Assembly: GCF_963662255.1 (NCBI RefSeq) | Contig: NC_085055.1 | Coordinates: 1,163,979-1,227,978 of the forward strand | DNA: 64,000 bases | Direction of reading: 5' to 3' | Origin: Cinclus cinclus | Lineage: Eukaryota; Chordata; Aves; Passeriformes; Cinclidae | Shown: in pieces, positions 1 to 11,300 of the stretch | Numbering within the stretch: the first letter of the stretch is position 1 | How the letters are laid out: each line of letters begins with the position of its first letter | Position numbers and translations under genes: made by a program | Notes under the pieces: generated by a model | Database searches by the model: none | What the model saw: only the letters and a program-made list of their open reading frames with translations | What the model was told of the DNA's origin: nothing

Positions 1-512
1 TCAGCCAGCTAAAATAGCACCTGAACACAACCCTTCTGCATTTAAAGTCATCTCTCAAGGCACTGCATACATTTCAGTTGTGATCCAAACACCACACTGT
101 ATCAGGTGTTTGTTTCCCAAGTCTTTGGATCAGATCCATTGTGATGTTCCTCCAACAATCACTTTTTTATTCTAGGACCAGACCACATAACTTTATTTAT
201 CTGTGCAACCAATGCATTCATCAGCATGCCTATCAAACTCAGACACAGTTCTAGGATTTCTCCAGCTCCTCTGGGCTTTTCAGCTTCTGGGTCTGGGGAA
301 AAAGGAATCTGGGGAACTATACCAGATGTGGACAACTAACAGTAGCTCACAGATGATGTCCAGTGGAGCACAGGGAATAGGGAGGAATAACACTGGCTAG
401 AGTATTAGAAGTCATTCCTGCCACACAGCACAGGTCAGGCTTGGAGGGATTCCAGTGTGACCCAGGACAAGACAGGAAACAGCATTTCCCCTCCCCACAC
501 AGTGAGCGTTAC
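1..512 (-). other. SLC33A1 intron 4, partial
   Basis: Sequence after the exon 4 donor. I looked on the minus strand for the next transporter exon and did not find it. No repeat or RNA gene recognised. Confidence 0.8.
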
Positions 513-630
513 CTGGTGTAGAGCATAACTCAGCACCACCACAGCGTAGTAGTAGACAGGAAATCCTCCTTCATGCTTTACTTTTGGAGCCCACCACACC
601 AGAAATGCAAACTCCAGGCCAAGCAGCAAC
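513..630 (-). CDS. SLC33A1: SLC33A1 coding exon 4
   Basis: 118 nt, acceptor CCTCCAG. Encodes the end of the shared Arg codon, LLLGLEFAFLVWW, a PKVKHEGG loop and a YYYAVVVLSYALHQ helix. The donor CAG|GTAACG lies at 513/512 in phase 0. The next exon (human ...VTVYSMYVS) is not in positions 1-512. Confidence 0.96.
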
Positions 631-3600
631 CTGGAGGGATGAGAAAGATGATTTGTTACTCCAAGTAATTCTTCCCATGTGTTAACTCAACATAAAGCAA
701 CCACTGAACAATCAGAGAGAGTTCATTAAAATAGTTTAGATCTGAATAGTTACACCTATTTCTATCTCAGAATTAGATATCAATTATTTGACAAGCAGTG
801 ACATTGTTAAGTAGGAGCAGGAGAGCACTGCTCTAATGCAGCTGTACATGCACCTCCCAAGCACCTCATGCTCTGCTTCCACACAGTGACACTGCATCAA
901 TCAGACAGTTCAACTCACTGTGGCAATCCTGACACAATTCCTTGCACCTGGAAGTCAGAGAGTTAGGCACAGGTGATCTGAGCACACAGATTGAGCACAC
1001 ATATTACTGTGTTTCACTAAATGAGCCTTTACCTGTAAGGCATTGCTTTGTAGAAGGTGTTCAAGGGCTGGGGGCCTGCTGTGTATTTGCTGATAACCAA
1101 GGGCAAGATGATCTGCAGAGGAACCATTGGAACTGCCAGCAGAGCCAGGTGCTCTTTCGGGACCCCCTCCTCTACCAGTTTGAGTCCTGTTACAGCATCT
1201 GCTGCTGAAAACCCAACCTGCAATGTCAAGGAGACAAAATAAGCTGAGCACAACAGGGAGTTTGGCTAGAAACTCAATTTACTCCCTATCAAGTAAATTG
1301 AGAAATGGGATACAGGACAAGCCACTTCGCCCCTGATTTGATTTCCAAATTAGTTCTACATGTTCCACACTTGCACACTCTTATTGTCACCAGAGCCAAA
1401 ACTGTTCCAAGAACATTAAGCAGCACTGCCATTCATTCCTGTGCCTTCACTGCTGCTGGAATCCTCAATGTCCAACTAGGAGCCATGGAAACCCAGCTTG
1501 GACAGAGCTGGGGATTCTGAGCTAAAAAGAAACATTTTCTGTCCTTTTAACTGCAGGCTACACAGCCTGTTTAAATATGTACTTTAGTTTAATACCACAT
1601 TGCCACCAAACTTCTATTCAATTCTTGTGTTTAAACACAACAGCTCCCACAAAGCTTTTCTGCTGCACAGCCCTGCTCAGCACAATGAGATAAGCCATTC
1701 TGCTTCAATTTCATGTGAAAATTCCTAACTCTGAGGGTAGCCAAAAGCAAAACTAAGTTACATCCCAGTGACTCAGCAGCCTTCCAGACTCTGATGCCAG
1801 CATTTAAAAATTCTTAAATGTATTTACTTACTTTTGAAGTGAGAATCAAGACACAGAAAGTAAGAACTGCTGGCATCTTAATTATTGAGAATAGCAGCCT
1901 GTATGTGTCAGTGATGCCTTTTGTTTCTTCCTTTGCTGGTATTAGCTCCTGGTTTTCCTTTTTCAAAAAGGCAACCAATGTAGTGGTAATTAAGAAGACA
2001 GCTCCCCAGAAAAACAGGAAATCTGGAGGGGAAAATAAAATGAAGTCAAAATTTCTTTGTAGCAGCCACGACTGACAGTCACAGAATATAAACCTAATAA
2101 GCAAAGTGGAATACAAACAAGCAGCAAAAGCAAACCACGAGCACAGAGCTACACACAGTGAGTGACACAGCTCTGCCCTCCTCTGAAAGGAGGTGTTTGC
2201 TGGAGCTGAGGCAGAGGAGCAGCAGCAAACCAGGTCACCTCCCTGCTGTTTGGTGGGTTTTTACCACAGTGAGCATGTTGGACGAGGAACAGAAGCAAAA
2301 ATGAACGTGTTGAAGGATTACACACACAACCACTACAGGCTGATTAAGGAGGAAAACCACATGTAATGGTGAGAAGCCAGGGAAGAGCCTCCAGAGGCAG
2401 AACTCCTTCCCTGCTCCCCAGCCCTGCAGTCAGGGAACCACTCTGTGCCTCAGCTCCACCTCCCTATCTCACGTCCATCTTCCACCTGGAGGAAACAGGG
2501 ATTTAGGGGTGTGAAGATGGACCGAGGAAAGTTTTTACAGAGTTGTAAGGAGTGCTCAGATTTGTCTGCCTGAAGTATAGACTTGCCAGCATTCCAGGGC
2601 TCTGTTTTAAGCAGATCAGTACCTGCTAAATCGTGGATGTAGAGCAGTAAAAAACCAAGAGAGAACTTTTTGATTTAGTGAATGGTCAGTTCAAGATAAT
2701 CCTATCCTCTGCCTCTATGGCAGGAAAGAACCGAGCCATGTGCAGAGGGTAGGACAGAAGCAGCCTTTAATCTTCCTGGTCAGGAGCAGCTCCAGCAGCC
2801 TCTGGGAGACTGGGAAGGAGCAGCAGGGCTGGTGAAAGGGCAGGGACAGCACAAAGGTTCAGTCCATTATTGCCTGCTTCTCATGCACAGGAGGGGAACA
2901 GGCTCAGCAAGCATGCAAGGACTGCTCCAGGTGTGTCCCCCCATGCTCAGGGTAACAGAAATAAAGGCTTTTCACACAATTTCTGCTACTTTTCCCTTTC
3001 CTAAGATAAACATGACCTCACAAACAACACTGTCAGATTGCTCTCTTCAAAAAAAAAAGGTGCCCTACACAGACATTCTCAAGGAAAGATGCATTTTCTG
3101 AGAGTCTCACTAATCACAGCTCCTGGCTACAAAGGAGGTAGAGGAGTTCTCTAATAATAACCCTGAGCATTATCCCTGCAGTGAGACACAGTGCAAGGAT
3201 GGAGATAGAAATAGCTCTGAGCATCATCACATGAGTGCTCCTGATCAGGCCAGCCCTGTCAGCTGCAGCACAGCACTGCAGCGGCTGCATGAGCAGCAAA
3301 GCAAAGCAAGAAAAAAGAAAAGAACCCCACCATATATATATATATATATAGTAGTTCAGACAAGAAAAATTGGGGGTTTTGAGGCTGTAGGCAGTTCACA
3401 TAAAAATAAGATACATTTCCTTTCAAATACAAGGACCCTCACTAACCGGCTACAAGCAAAAGAACTTTGAAATCAGAGTTTACCTAAGGGATTTCAAGCA
3501 CAAACATTCTTCAGCACCACTGCTGCTTCCCCCATCCCTATTTTGTTTCTGCAGCTGCACTGCTAGTAACAAAATAAACCACTGAGATGGGGCAAAACAA

Positions 3601-6600
3601 GTTTTTGAAGTAGATCAGGGATAGATCCAGGCTGGAGAACAACCATGAGGAAGGTACCCAGGTGGTACAGGTCCCAACAGCTGTACCTGTGCAGATAGCC
3701 AGGATCTCCTCCCAGGAGGAAGGGCAGGACAGTCCCACAGTTACCTGTGACAGTCCCTGGCACAGGTAAGTGGGGGTGGCCTTAAAGGGACACCTTTGTC
3801 CTGTGTTCACTCTTTTCCTGTCCTTCACACTGGAATGGGCAAACCAGGCAGGAATCACAAATCCAGCCAGGGAGCTTCCCCTACTTTTACAAAAACAGAA
3901 GTCACCTGAACAGCAAGTGCTAAATAAACCCCTGGATGTGCCAGGACAATCAGCCCACAGAAAGGTTTTTCCCATTTCCTTCTCTGGCACCTCAGCCTGA
4001 CACAGCCCAACACAGCCTTTCCCTGATATCCACCTCAACCTCTCCTGACATAGCTCCAGCTCTTCCCTCAGGGTGCTGCCCCTCTGGATCATGCCTCTGG
4101 ATCATGGAGTGTTCACTTGTTCTTTCCCGGGCACTCAGCCTATGACAAAAGTGCTCAGCGATCTGAGCTGGCAGAAAACATTCACCTTTTCCAGCAGTGA
4201 AGTTTTCTGCTGCTTTACCCACCCAAACCTGCTCATCAGGAGCCCATTACAGCCAGGGCAAGGACAGTGAGCTCCTGTGCTCCTCAGTGAGCTGGTTACT
4301 CCTGCTGCTCTCAGCTGCTCCAGGGAAACACCAAACTGTGCCAGTCACACCACTGGGAAACAGAAATTTCTTACAGTTTTACCACCTGAAAAACCATATC
4401 CTGCAACTCCAGTGTCAGTTATTTGCTGTTCTTACTTCACCCACATCAATACTCCAGGGCAGGTTAAGAAGGTTGCATTGGTGCTGTTTGGGTTTGGGAC
4501 AGTATCTTTTAAGAACAGCACTTTTGTAATAGTAACAAATCCATTTATACAAACAGCCCTGAGAGGAAAACAAAACCCAAACTACCAAAGCCCTGGGCAA
4601 TAAGGGAAGTACAGCCAAGCCAAGCTGTCTGAACACCAGTGCCTGCAAGTTGCATCAGCAGCCAAGACGTCAGTGTGCACTGCAGGGAGAAGGAAGGGAC
4701 ACGCCAGCCCAGGAGCTATACAGCACCAGGGAAGGCCAGGAACCAGCTGGGATACTTGGAGGGCCACCCTGTGCTCCTCCATACAGGCCAGATATGAGGC
4801 TGGCAGCAGGGAGCAAAGAGGAGGGTGAGTTAACAGAGGTGAGAGCTGCAGAGACCAGGCAAGCACAGCAGCCTTGGAAACTGCTGTCCTGATTCATCCC
4901 TGAGGAAGGGGCAGGACAGAAAGCAAAACTCCCCTTCACAGAATTCCAGCCTGTTTTGGCATAGCTGATCTCTGAGACACGAGCAAGGCAATCAGTGAGA
5001 CCATGAGGATCTGCTCTTCACTGCCAGGGTCACCCTGAGGTTGCAGCCAGAGTGGTGCCAGGACTGCCTGTCCTCCCTCAAACTTGCAGCCAAACGAGGT
5101 GCACTCAAAGCATCTCCTGGGTAATACCCCTAAGATCAACCACCCCAGAGAATCTTTCTGAGAAAAAAATCCCAAACCCCAGTAAACAGAAACATCTCTC
5201 CACTAACAGCTATTTATGCCTGGATTACCACACACTAAAGAGGAAAAGCAAATCCCTGTTAATTTACTAAAATAAGGCCTTCCTTCAGAAACGGGCCACG
5301 TACTCAACCCTGAACACCTTCCTTTCTATTCTGTGAAAAATACCATATTGGAAGAATCTGGTTTTTTTTCATTCCCCTCTTCCCAGACGGAGACTTTGAC
5401 TTGCTTTTTTTAAAGAGTAATCCAGTCCATGGCCATGAAACTAGGAGGAAAAAAAAAATAAAAAATAAAAGAGTTCCTCCAAAGCTCTTAGGTCAGCCAA
5501 GATGACAAGGCAGGTTTCCCACACACTTCAGTCAGAAAAATCTGAAGTGCAGTGCATGTAGCAGTGGGCTCTGCCAGCCTCCAAGCAGGCCGTGCTTTCC
5601 CACGGGGCAAGGGACAAACCAAACCTGTTTGGTTCCCAGCGCCGAACCACGGAGGGCTCCATGCTCAGGGAAGAAGCATCCTGAGGAAGATAGAGGAAAA
5701 CAATCCTTCCTTGGGAAGGTGGCTAAGCCCCGCCATAGGTGCCCAGAGCAGCTGTGGCTGCCCCTGGATCCCTGGAAGTGTCCAAGGCCAGGTTGGACAC
5801 CGGGGCTTGGAGCAGCCTGGGACAGTGGAAGGTGTCCCTGCCATGGCAGGGAATTTTGAAATCCCTTCCGAACCAATGCATTCCACGGCTGTATTCCGGC
5901 ACACCCAGGCTGCAGTGCCCGGCCGTACCTGAGAGGGTGACGATGCCCCGGGGCTGCGGCTCGAACCGCAGGTACTTGTTGCAGAAGGAGGCGGACTCCA
6001 GGGCCAGGAACAGCACGTTTCCCAGGAAATAGCCGGCCGTCTGCCCCACGGAGTTGCAGGTGGAGGCGTAGCCCACGTTCTCCCGGGACAGCATGGTGAG
6101 CGCCCAGCCGTCCACCGCGATGTCCTGCGTGGCCGCCAGGAACTCGAAGAGGAAGAAGGTGACGGTGAGGGCCGCCACGTCGGGGCCGCGGCCGTGGCCG
6201 TCGCCCAGCAGCGCGTCCACCTGCGTGGACATGTAGATCATGAAGAGTCCCAGCACGTACTGCGTGGGCACCAGCCACGACTTGCGGCGGCCGAAACCCC
6301 GCAGGTAAACGGCGTCCACCAAGGGCGCCCACAGCAGCTTCAGGCTGAAGGGCCAGAACACGAAGCTGAAGAAGGCCTGGTCGGTGTAGCTGGCGTTCTT
6401 GCTCTGCAGGATGAGCGGCACGCTGCCCGCCAGCCCCAGCGGGATGCCCTGCAGCACGTACAGCACCAGCAGCAGCAGGATGCTGCCCAGCTCCGCGCGG
6501 TACCCCCGCGCCCGCGCCGGTGCCGGTGCCGGCAGCAGCGCCTCGGTGTCGCCGGGCAGCCCGTCGTGGGGCGGCTCGCCCGTCAGGTCCAGGCTGTGCT

Positions 6601-6658
6601 GGCGGGTGCCGGCGCGGCGCTGCCGCCCGCCCTCCTCGGCGGCGATAGCGGGCGCCAT
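513..6658 (-). CDS. SLC33A1: SLC33A1, ER acetyl-CoA transporter, exons 1-4 (3' end off window)
   Basis: Four minus-strand exons (5929-6658, 1832-2022, 1033-1217, 513-630) join in frame to 408 codons that closely match the acetyl-CoA transporter AT-1, a multi-pass membrane protein of the major-facilitator type that carries cytosolic acetyl-CoA into the ER/Golgi lumen for protein and ganglioside acetylation. Human SLC33A1 is about 549 residues, so roughly 140 C-terminal codons (the last exons) lie left of position 1. All visible introns are GT-AG. The start is the ATG at 6658, about 15 residues shorter N-terminally than human. Residues equivalent to human Ala110 and Ser113, sites of disease variants, are conserved as Ala95 and Ser98. 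Introns 2 (1218-1831) and 3 (631-1032) hold nothing I recognise. The gene is head to head with GMPS. Identification is by remembered family sequence, not by a search. Confidence 0.98.
1033..1217 (-). CDS. SLC33A1: SLC33A1 coding exon 3
   Basis: 185 nt, acceptor TTGCAG. Starts VGFSAADAVTGLKLVEEGVP and continues through LALLAVPMVPLQIILPL to NTFYKAMPY and two bases of Arg. Donor is AG|GTAAAG. Nearly identical to the human protein over this stretch. Confidence 0.97.
1832..2022 (-). CDS. SLC33A1: SLC33A1 coding exon 2
   Basis: 191 nt. The acceptor CCCTCCAG precedes AT TTC CTG, which completes the Asp codon begun in exon 1. Encodes the DFLFFWGAVFLITTTLVAFL membrane helix, a KKEN-type cytosolic loop and the IIKMPAVLTFCVLILTSK helix. 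Ends AAA with donor GTAAGT. Confidence 0.97.
3332..3350. repeat. (TA)n microsatellite
   Basis: About nine to ten perfect TA dinucleotides in SLC33A1 intron 1. Confidence 0.95.
5685..5885 (+). repeat. CR1-like LINE fragment
   Basis: Contains the block GTGCCCAGAGCAGCTGTGGC, then a CCTGGATCCCTGG motif and a CAGTGGAAGGTGTCCCTGCC motif, typical of avian CR1 3' ends. The same block recurs at about 17400, 38755 and 62840 in this window. Sits just downstream of the SLC33A1 exon 1 donor. Confidence 0.8.
5929..6658 (-). CDS. SLC33A1: SLC33A1 coding exon 1
   Basis: Encodes residues 1-243 plus one base. A hydrophilic N-terminal tail of about 55 residues (QRR and LLPAPAPARAR stretches) precedes several hydrophobic membrane segments, beginning with SILLLLVLYVLQGIPLGLAG. 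Family-typical blocks follow: SYTDQAFFSFVFWPFSLKLL, the FGRRKSW loop and TQDIAVDGWALTMLSRENVG. The exon ends CTC TCA G with donor GTACGG (minus strand, intron from 5928). The exon is strongly GC-rich and part of a CpG island. The overlapping minus ORF of 535 aa starting at 7139 is a different frame and is not the gene. Confidence 0.98.
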
Positions 6659-6757
6659 GTCCGGGAGCGGGAGCGGCCCCGGCGCGGGCGGGAACGGCCC
6701 GGGAGCAGCCCCGGCGCCGCCGCGCTGAGGGAACCGCCCCGCCCCGCGCGTGCCAGG

Positions 6758-6776
6758 CGTGGCCGTGCCTCATTGG
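6758..6776 (-). promoter_or_regulatory. ER-stress response element (ERSE, CCAAT-N9-CCACG)
   Basis: On the minus strand this 19-bp site reads CCAAT, nine bases, CCACG, an exact match to the ERSE-I consensus bound by NF-Y together with ATF6 or XBP1. It lies about 100 bp upstream of the SLC33A1 start codon. The match is directly visible; its function in this species is inferred. Confidence 0.75.
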
Positions 6777-6787
6777 TGCAGTGCGCG

Positions 6788-6795
6788 TGACGTCA
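6788..6795. promoter_or_regulatory. Full palindromic CRE (TGACGTCA)
   Basis: A perfect 8-bp CREB/ATF site 12 bp beyond the CCAAT box in the SLC33A1 promoter, about 130 bp from the ATG. Being palindromic it could act in either direction. Confidence 0.65.
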
Positions 6796-6904
6796 CACAC
6801 AGCACCGCCCCTCGGGCGCTGATCGATGGTCCCGCACCGGCAGCGGCACCGGAACCGGAGAACCGGAACCGGGACAGGATGCGGATCGGGATCACTGGAG
6901 CGTC

Positions 6905-7135
6905 TCCGTGCCCAGGAAAGGCTGAGGGAGCTGGGGCCGTCCAGCCTGGAGAAGGGCCCTAGCTGAGAGGAGCCCTCAGCTCTGGGTGTCTCGGTGTGTC
7001 CCTGGGAAGGGTCCGAGCAGGGCCCAGCAGGGGCACCAGAGGAACGGGCGGGGACTGAGCCATGGGAGTTCCACCTCGGCAGGAGGAAGATCTTTCCTGC
7101 ACTGGAACAGAGACCAGAGAGGGTGTGGAGTCTCC
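6905..7135 (+). repeat. CR1-like LINE fragment in the divergent promoter interval
   Basis: Carries the GGCTGAGGGAGCTGGGGC and CAGCCTGGAGAAG blocks and a later GAGTTCCACCTCGGCAGGAG segment, resembling the CR1 reverse-transcriptase 3' region. It separates the SLC33A1 and GMPS CpG islands. Confidence 0.7.
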
Positions 7136-7539
7136 TCACGGGGGTATTGCAGACCTATCTGTACACAATCCTGTGCCACGTGCTCCGACATGACCCTGCT
7201 TGAATACCAATGTAAATAGAACTGTAAAAAAAAAACGACACATCCCAAAAAAACACAGATCAGAAACCCCGATTTTGAACAAAACCCGTCCGTTTCTATC
7301 AGCCCTAGGACAGAACTTTGTTGGAAGCTGGCAGCAGAACCAGACGCTGGTGTGTGATTTCATCTTCACCAGAATTCCTTCATTCCCCCTTCCTCCATTA
7401 AACAGAGGAATATTTAAACTGATGCTCAGGGAAAGGCATCAAAGCGGCCCTGGGACCACTCCAGGAGGGTTCCACGGGCGCAGTCCCGTTCTCCGGTGTC
7501 CGCTGGGGAATTCATCGAGCAGGCACAGCAGGTTCAGCG

Positions 7540-7680
7540 TCCAAGGCCAGCATGCCCAGGGTTTGGAGCAACCCGCTCGATGGAAGGCGTCCCTGCCCAT
7601 AGCAGGGGTTGGGACGGGACGAGCTTTAAGCTCGCCCCCAACCCGACCAAACCCAGCCAGCGATCCCGTGATACCATAGG
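7540..7680 (+). repeat. CR1-like 3' tail fragment
   Basis: CCAAGGCCAGC, a GTCCCTGCCCATAGCAGGGG segment and GAGCTTTAAG follow the order of the CR1 3' ends elsewhere in the window, but with more divergence. Lies about 300 bp upstream of the GMPS start. Confidence 0.65.
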
Positions 7681-7769
7681 ATGCTGACGCACAAAACCCC
7701 ACTCACTGCAGAGCTCCGGTTGTTTTTCACCCTGATTACAGAGCAACGTGAGCACAAACCCCCGTAGGG

Positions 7770-8360
7770 AGCGCCGGCACCGGCACGGGGCTCTCTGGCG
7801 CCGTCCCCGCCGTGTCCCCGCATCCCCGTCCCGCCCCTGACCCCTCCGCCGCTCCTCCCCTTCCGCCGGAGCGGCCGTGCCGGGCGGCTCCTCCTCCCGC
7901 GGGCGGCATTAGCTCATCGCGGCCGCGGCTCGTCGCGGCTCTTTCTTCGCGCTGCCCGCCGCCCCCATGGCCCTGTGCAACGGGGACACCAAGGTCAGTG
8001 CTGCGCCCGCGGGGTCCGGGGGTGCGGCCCGGCCCGGCCCGGCTGGGCTCGGCTCGGCGCTGCCCGCCCGGGCACATGGCGGGGCCCCGCGGCCCGGGAG
8101 GGGAGCGGGGACCGCCCGCGCCGCTACCGCAGCCCTGGCTGCTCGCAGAGCTCTAATTCATTAATTAATTGATTAATTCCCCGAGCGGGGCTGTTGCCCG
8201 GCCTGTACCGCCGGGAGCTGCCCTGCTGTGTGTCCGCTGCCAGCCGGGGCCGACGGTTCGGTTCGTTGGGCGGCACGGGCAGAGCTCCCGCGCAGCCCTG
8301 GCCCGGGCTGCTGCCCCGTGTCCCGCTGCGGCGACAGCGACACGGCGCACACGTGTCGGT
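7770..8360 (+). promoter_or_regulatory. GMPS: GMPS CpG-island promoter and 5' leader
   Basis: CpG-dense, TATA-less sequence around the GMPS start codon. Upstream are GC boxes (near 7830), a TTCCGCCGGAG ETS-like site (about 7861) and a CTCTTTCTTCGCGC pyrimidine stretch at 7940-7953 close to the likely start. A CACGTG E-box at 8350-8355 lies in the intron 1 part of the island; MYC regulation is a possibility, not something the sequence proves. Confidence 0.7.
7967..7993 (+). CDS. GMPS: GMPS coding exon 1
   Basis: Encodes MALCNGDTK (residues 1-9), matching the mammalian N-terminus MALCNGDSK. The ATG has CCCCC before it. Donor AAG|GTCAGT, phase 0. Confidence 0.97.
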
Positions 8361-11300
8361 GTGGCACTCGGAGCGACCCGCGTGCTTTAGGATCTCACAG
8401 CTCGTTCTGTTCTGGATAATGAACTCCTTAGCCGAGCCCTGCGAGCTGCCTGGAGCCGCTGCTGCAGGATTAAACGCTTGCTCTGGTTTCTTCATCTAGT
8501 TTGCCAAACCCGTAACTCAGGGGTTTTGAGTGCTCGGTTTTTGAGTGCTCGCTTGGCCCCTGTGTAAGTTTTCTGACACGCTTTTCCTTGGCTGTGTTCA
8601 CAATCTCTGTTCCCGCTGCTCCTCTCCTCCCTTGTTCTCGGCCCTTTATCTAGTTTGCAAAAAACCTCTGAAGGGTTTTTTGAGTGCTCGCTTCGTCCCT
8701 GTGTAAGTTTTCTGGCACGTTTTTCCTGGCCGGGGCTGCTGCACTTCTCCGTGCCAGTGGGGATGGGCTGTGGATTTCACGGCTCACCCTGCACGAGTGA
8801 GAACAGCTTCTGCAGGGACCGGCTCCCATCTCTGTTAAAGTTTCCCCGATATAATCGTTTGAGGGGCTCTTGTCTCGGTTTTGGGGATGCCCTGGGTTTG
8901 AGGGAGCTGATTTCCTGTTATATTTGGAAATATCAGTGAGCATTCTTAGACCTGCTGAATTTTAATACCACAGGGAAACAAACTCTTGTAAAATCTGTGC
9001 TGGCTTGAAAGTGCGAGATCAAGGCTCCTGGTTTGGGCTTGTCTGGAGTTCCTGGTGTGGGTGAAAGCTCAGGGCTCAGCCAGAGGAGCTGCTGCTACTT
9101 CCCAGTACTCCAGAATGGGACTGGTCTGTATGCAAATGTGGCTTCTAAATTGTGTTAATGACCGACCTGTAAGCATGTGGGTGTGTGAAACGCTGAAAGA
9201 TGCCCTGATTGTGCACAGGTGGGCTGTTAGGAGCTTGCACGCTCAGTTTAAGGCACTAGGCAGGTAGGTGAGGAACAGGACTTGAAGTGTCCTTGGCTGG
9301 TAGCCCAAGCCTGGTTCCAGTTCTACCTCAGCTCACTGGAGAACTCGGAATTACTTGGTTTTGACGCCACAAGAACAGGTGAAGTGGTGGAATGAGGCTG
9401 ACCCTCAGCATGGCAGTGCAGGTGGGGTGACCATACAGCTCAGGTGACACGAGGGACCTTGGTGCCATGTCCCGGGGCCGTGGCATTCAGGGTGACCTGT
9501 GATTTGAATTAGCTGAATAGAGACTTTCTTCTCTCGGTGTACACAAATTTTTAGTCCTGTTTTTAGTCCCGCTCTAGGGACAGCAGCGTGGTGCCTCTGC
9601 TCCATTGCCTGGCCTGCCTGGGACAGGTGTCAGAGCACCTTCCACAGGAAGTCTCCAAAACAGCGAGTTCTCCAGATTTTTTGGGACTAGACTAGAAGAC
9701 AAGCAGCTCTAGTTCTACCTGTACTCAGGGGAAAAAGAGCTTTCATTAGAGGCTGTTCAGCCCCCAACAGGAAGAGGTGCTGTCTCCCTATGCCCCATCC
9801 CTCCCTGCAGGAGCTGGGCTGGCTGGTGTCCTCTAAATCTCTGCTGGCACACCTGTGTGCTGCACATGAGAAGTATCTGTTCCTTTTTGGATTTCATCAA
9901 ATTAAGTTTCCCGTGGTAAATCTGGGGTTAAAACCCCTAGCCTTGGAACTGTGCCTTTGAGTAAGTAAAGCCAGATCCTGTGATGACTTTTCTGCCATTT
10001 TTCCTTTGCCCTTTTTGCGTGTGATTTATGGTGGTGTATGTTGGGCTCTCTTGGTTCTGAACCCCCTTTACAGTTCTACTTGTCTGGTTTTTTCAGAGGA
10101 GTCTGGATTGCTGTTGTGTTCCTGCTGGGATCTGAGGGAGGTGCATGTTCAGGACACAGACCTGCTTGTGCTGCTTTAACAGTGCTTCTCAAGCTACTCC
10201 CGATGTAACTTCAGGCTCTTTCTGCTCATGCCCCCATTAACCACACCTGCCTGCCCAACACATCTGGGGTAGGGCACTGAAAAATCAATTTTATTTATTT
10301 ATTAGCTACAGGTGTAGATGCTCAACTATCATCCAGCTGATAGTAACTTGTGTTTAGTCTTCTTTTTGTGAGAGGGCTGCAGAGCTGTGTCCCTAAATGA
10401 CACAATCTACTGCTCCGAAACAATTAAAGACTTGAAATAAAAGTTAGCACTGCAAGGAATAGTGTTTTTCCCAAGATGAGCTCAGGAAAGAGTAAGGATG
10501 TTGGTGTATCTCACAAGAGCTGCTAATTTAAAAATTGCCAGGTGAAAATGGCCAGAATCACTCTAAAAGTGATTCCCTCCTTTCCACTGGAAGGGAGAGC
10601 AGTTCTGGTGGCCCTGCCTCACTGGGGGTGTGAAGGGGTCTTTGCTGATAAAATCTGCTCTCCTCCAACATGTGCACTTTTTGTTGTGTAACCCAGGACT
10701 AAAAGTCATTGAGAGCTCTACGTCAGGCAACTTGGCTGCCAGCTGAAGGACAAAAATTAAATATCTGATTTTAGCCTGGATTTAGGCTTTTGAGGGATTT
10801 AGCACTCTTTTTTTTCCCCACTTATGTCCTTTAATTAAGATAAAACCTCTTCCATCTGGTGTGAATTTGGAAGTTTCCAGTGTGTTTGCTGGGAAATTGT
10901 GTCTCAACAGGATGGTGCTCTCAGGATCTCCTGTGGCCGGTCTGGGTGAATTTGTGTCCCAGGTGGAAATGCTTGAGCAGCACTGATGGAAACACGGGCT
11001 GGAGGTTCTGCTGCCTGGTCCAAAGGAGCAGACCTCCAACCTCCCATCAGTAAAACTGCAAATGGAGCTCCAAGATGTTTGGAGGCAGTGTTTGCCAAAG
11101 TAAAACCCTTCCCAGTTTGTCCTTCACCAGGCTGCACTGGCAAGGAAACAGGGAAGCTTTGGGTAAGGGGAAGAACACCCTAAGAGGAGTCAAACTTTAG
11201 GCAGCAAATTTTTGGTGTTGGAGCATGGCTGTTAATTCTTCCTTGGTGATGCTCTGAAAAAGGCACTTCCATGGAGTAACTGCTTCTTATTACAATTTCT

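Larger units (their letters stand above)
2023..5928 (-). other. SLC33A1 intron 1
   Basis: A 3.9-kb intron. It holds a (TA)n run at 3332-3350, A-rich patches near 3049 and 5448-5470, and a CR1-like fragment at about 5685-5885 next to the exon 1 donor. Nothing coding was recognised; the ORFs here lack homology I can name. Confidence 0.75.
6100..6890 (-). promoter_or_regulatory. SLC33A1: SLC33A1 CpG-island promoter
   Basis: Dense CpG sequence covers exon 1 and extends about 230 bp upstream of the ATG. Upstream elements on the minus strand, from distal to proximal, are a palindromic CRE (6788-6795), an ERSE with its CCAAT box (6758-6776) and GC-rich Sp1-type boxes (about 6733-6748). No TATA box seen. 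The transcription start itself cannot be read from sequence. Confidence 0.7.

Noticed and set aside
5532..7139. 535-codon minus-strand ORF
   Set aside because: It is an alternative frame across the GC-rich SLC33A1 exon 1. The transporter protein is read from 6658 in another frame, and this one gives Arg/Ala/Gly-rich sequence with no homology.
7177..7182. CACGTG E-box in the promoter interval
   Set aside because: Lies within or beside CR1-like sequence well upstream of GMPS; a six-base site there is too weak to call functional.
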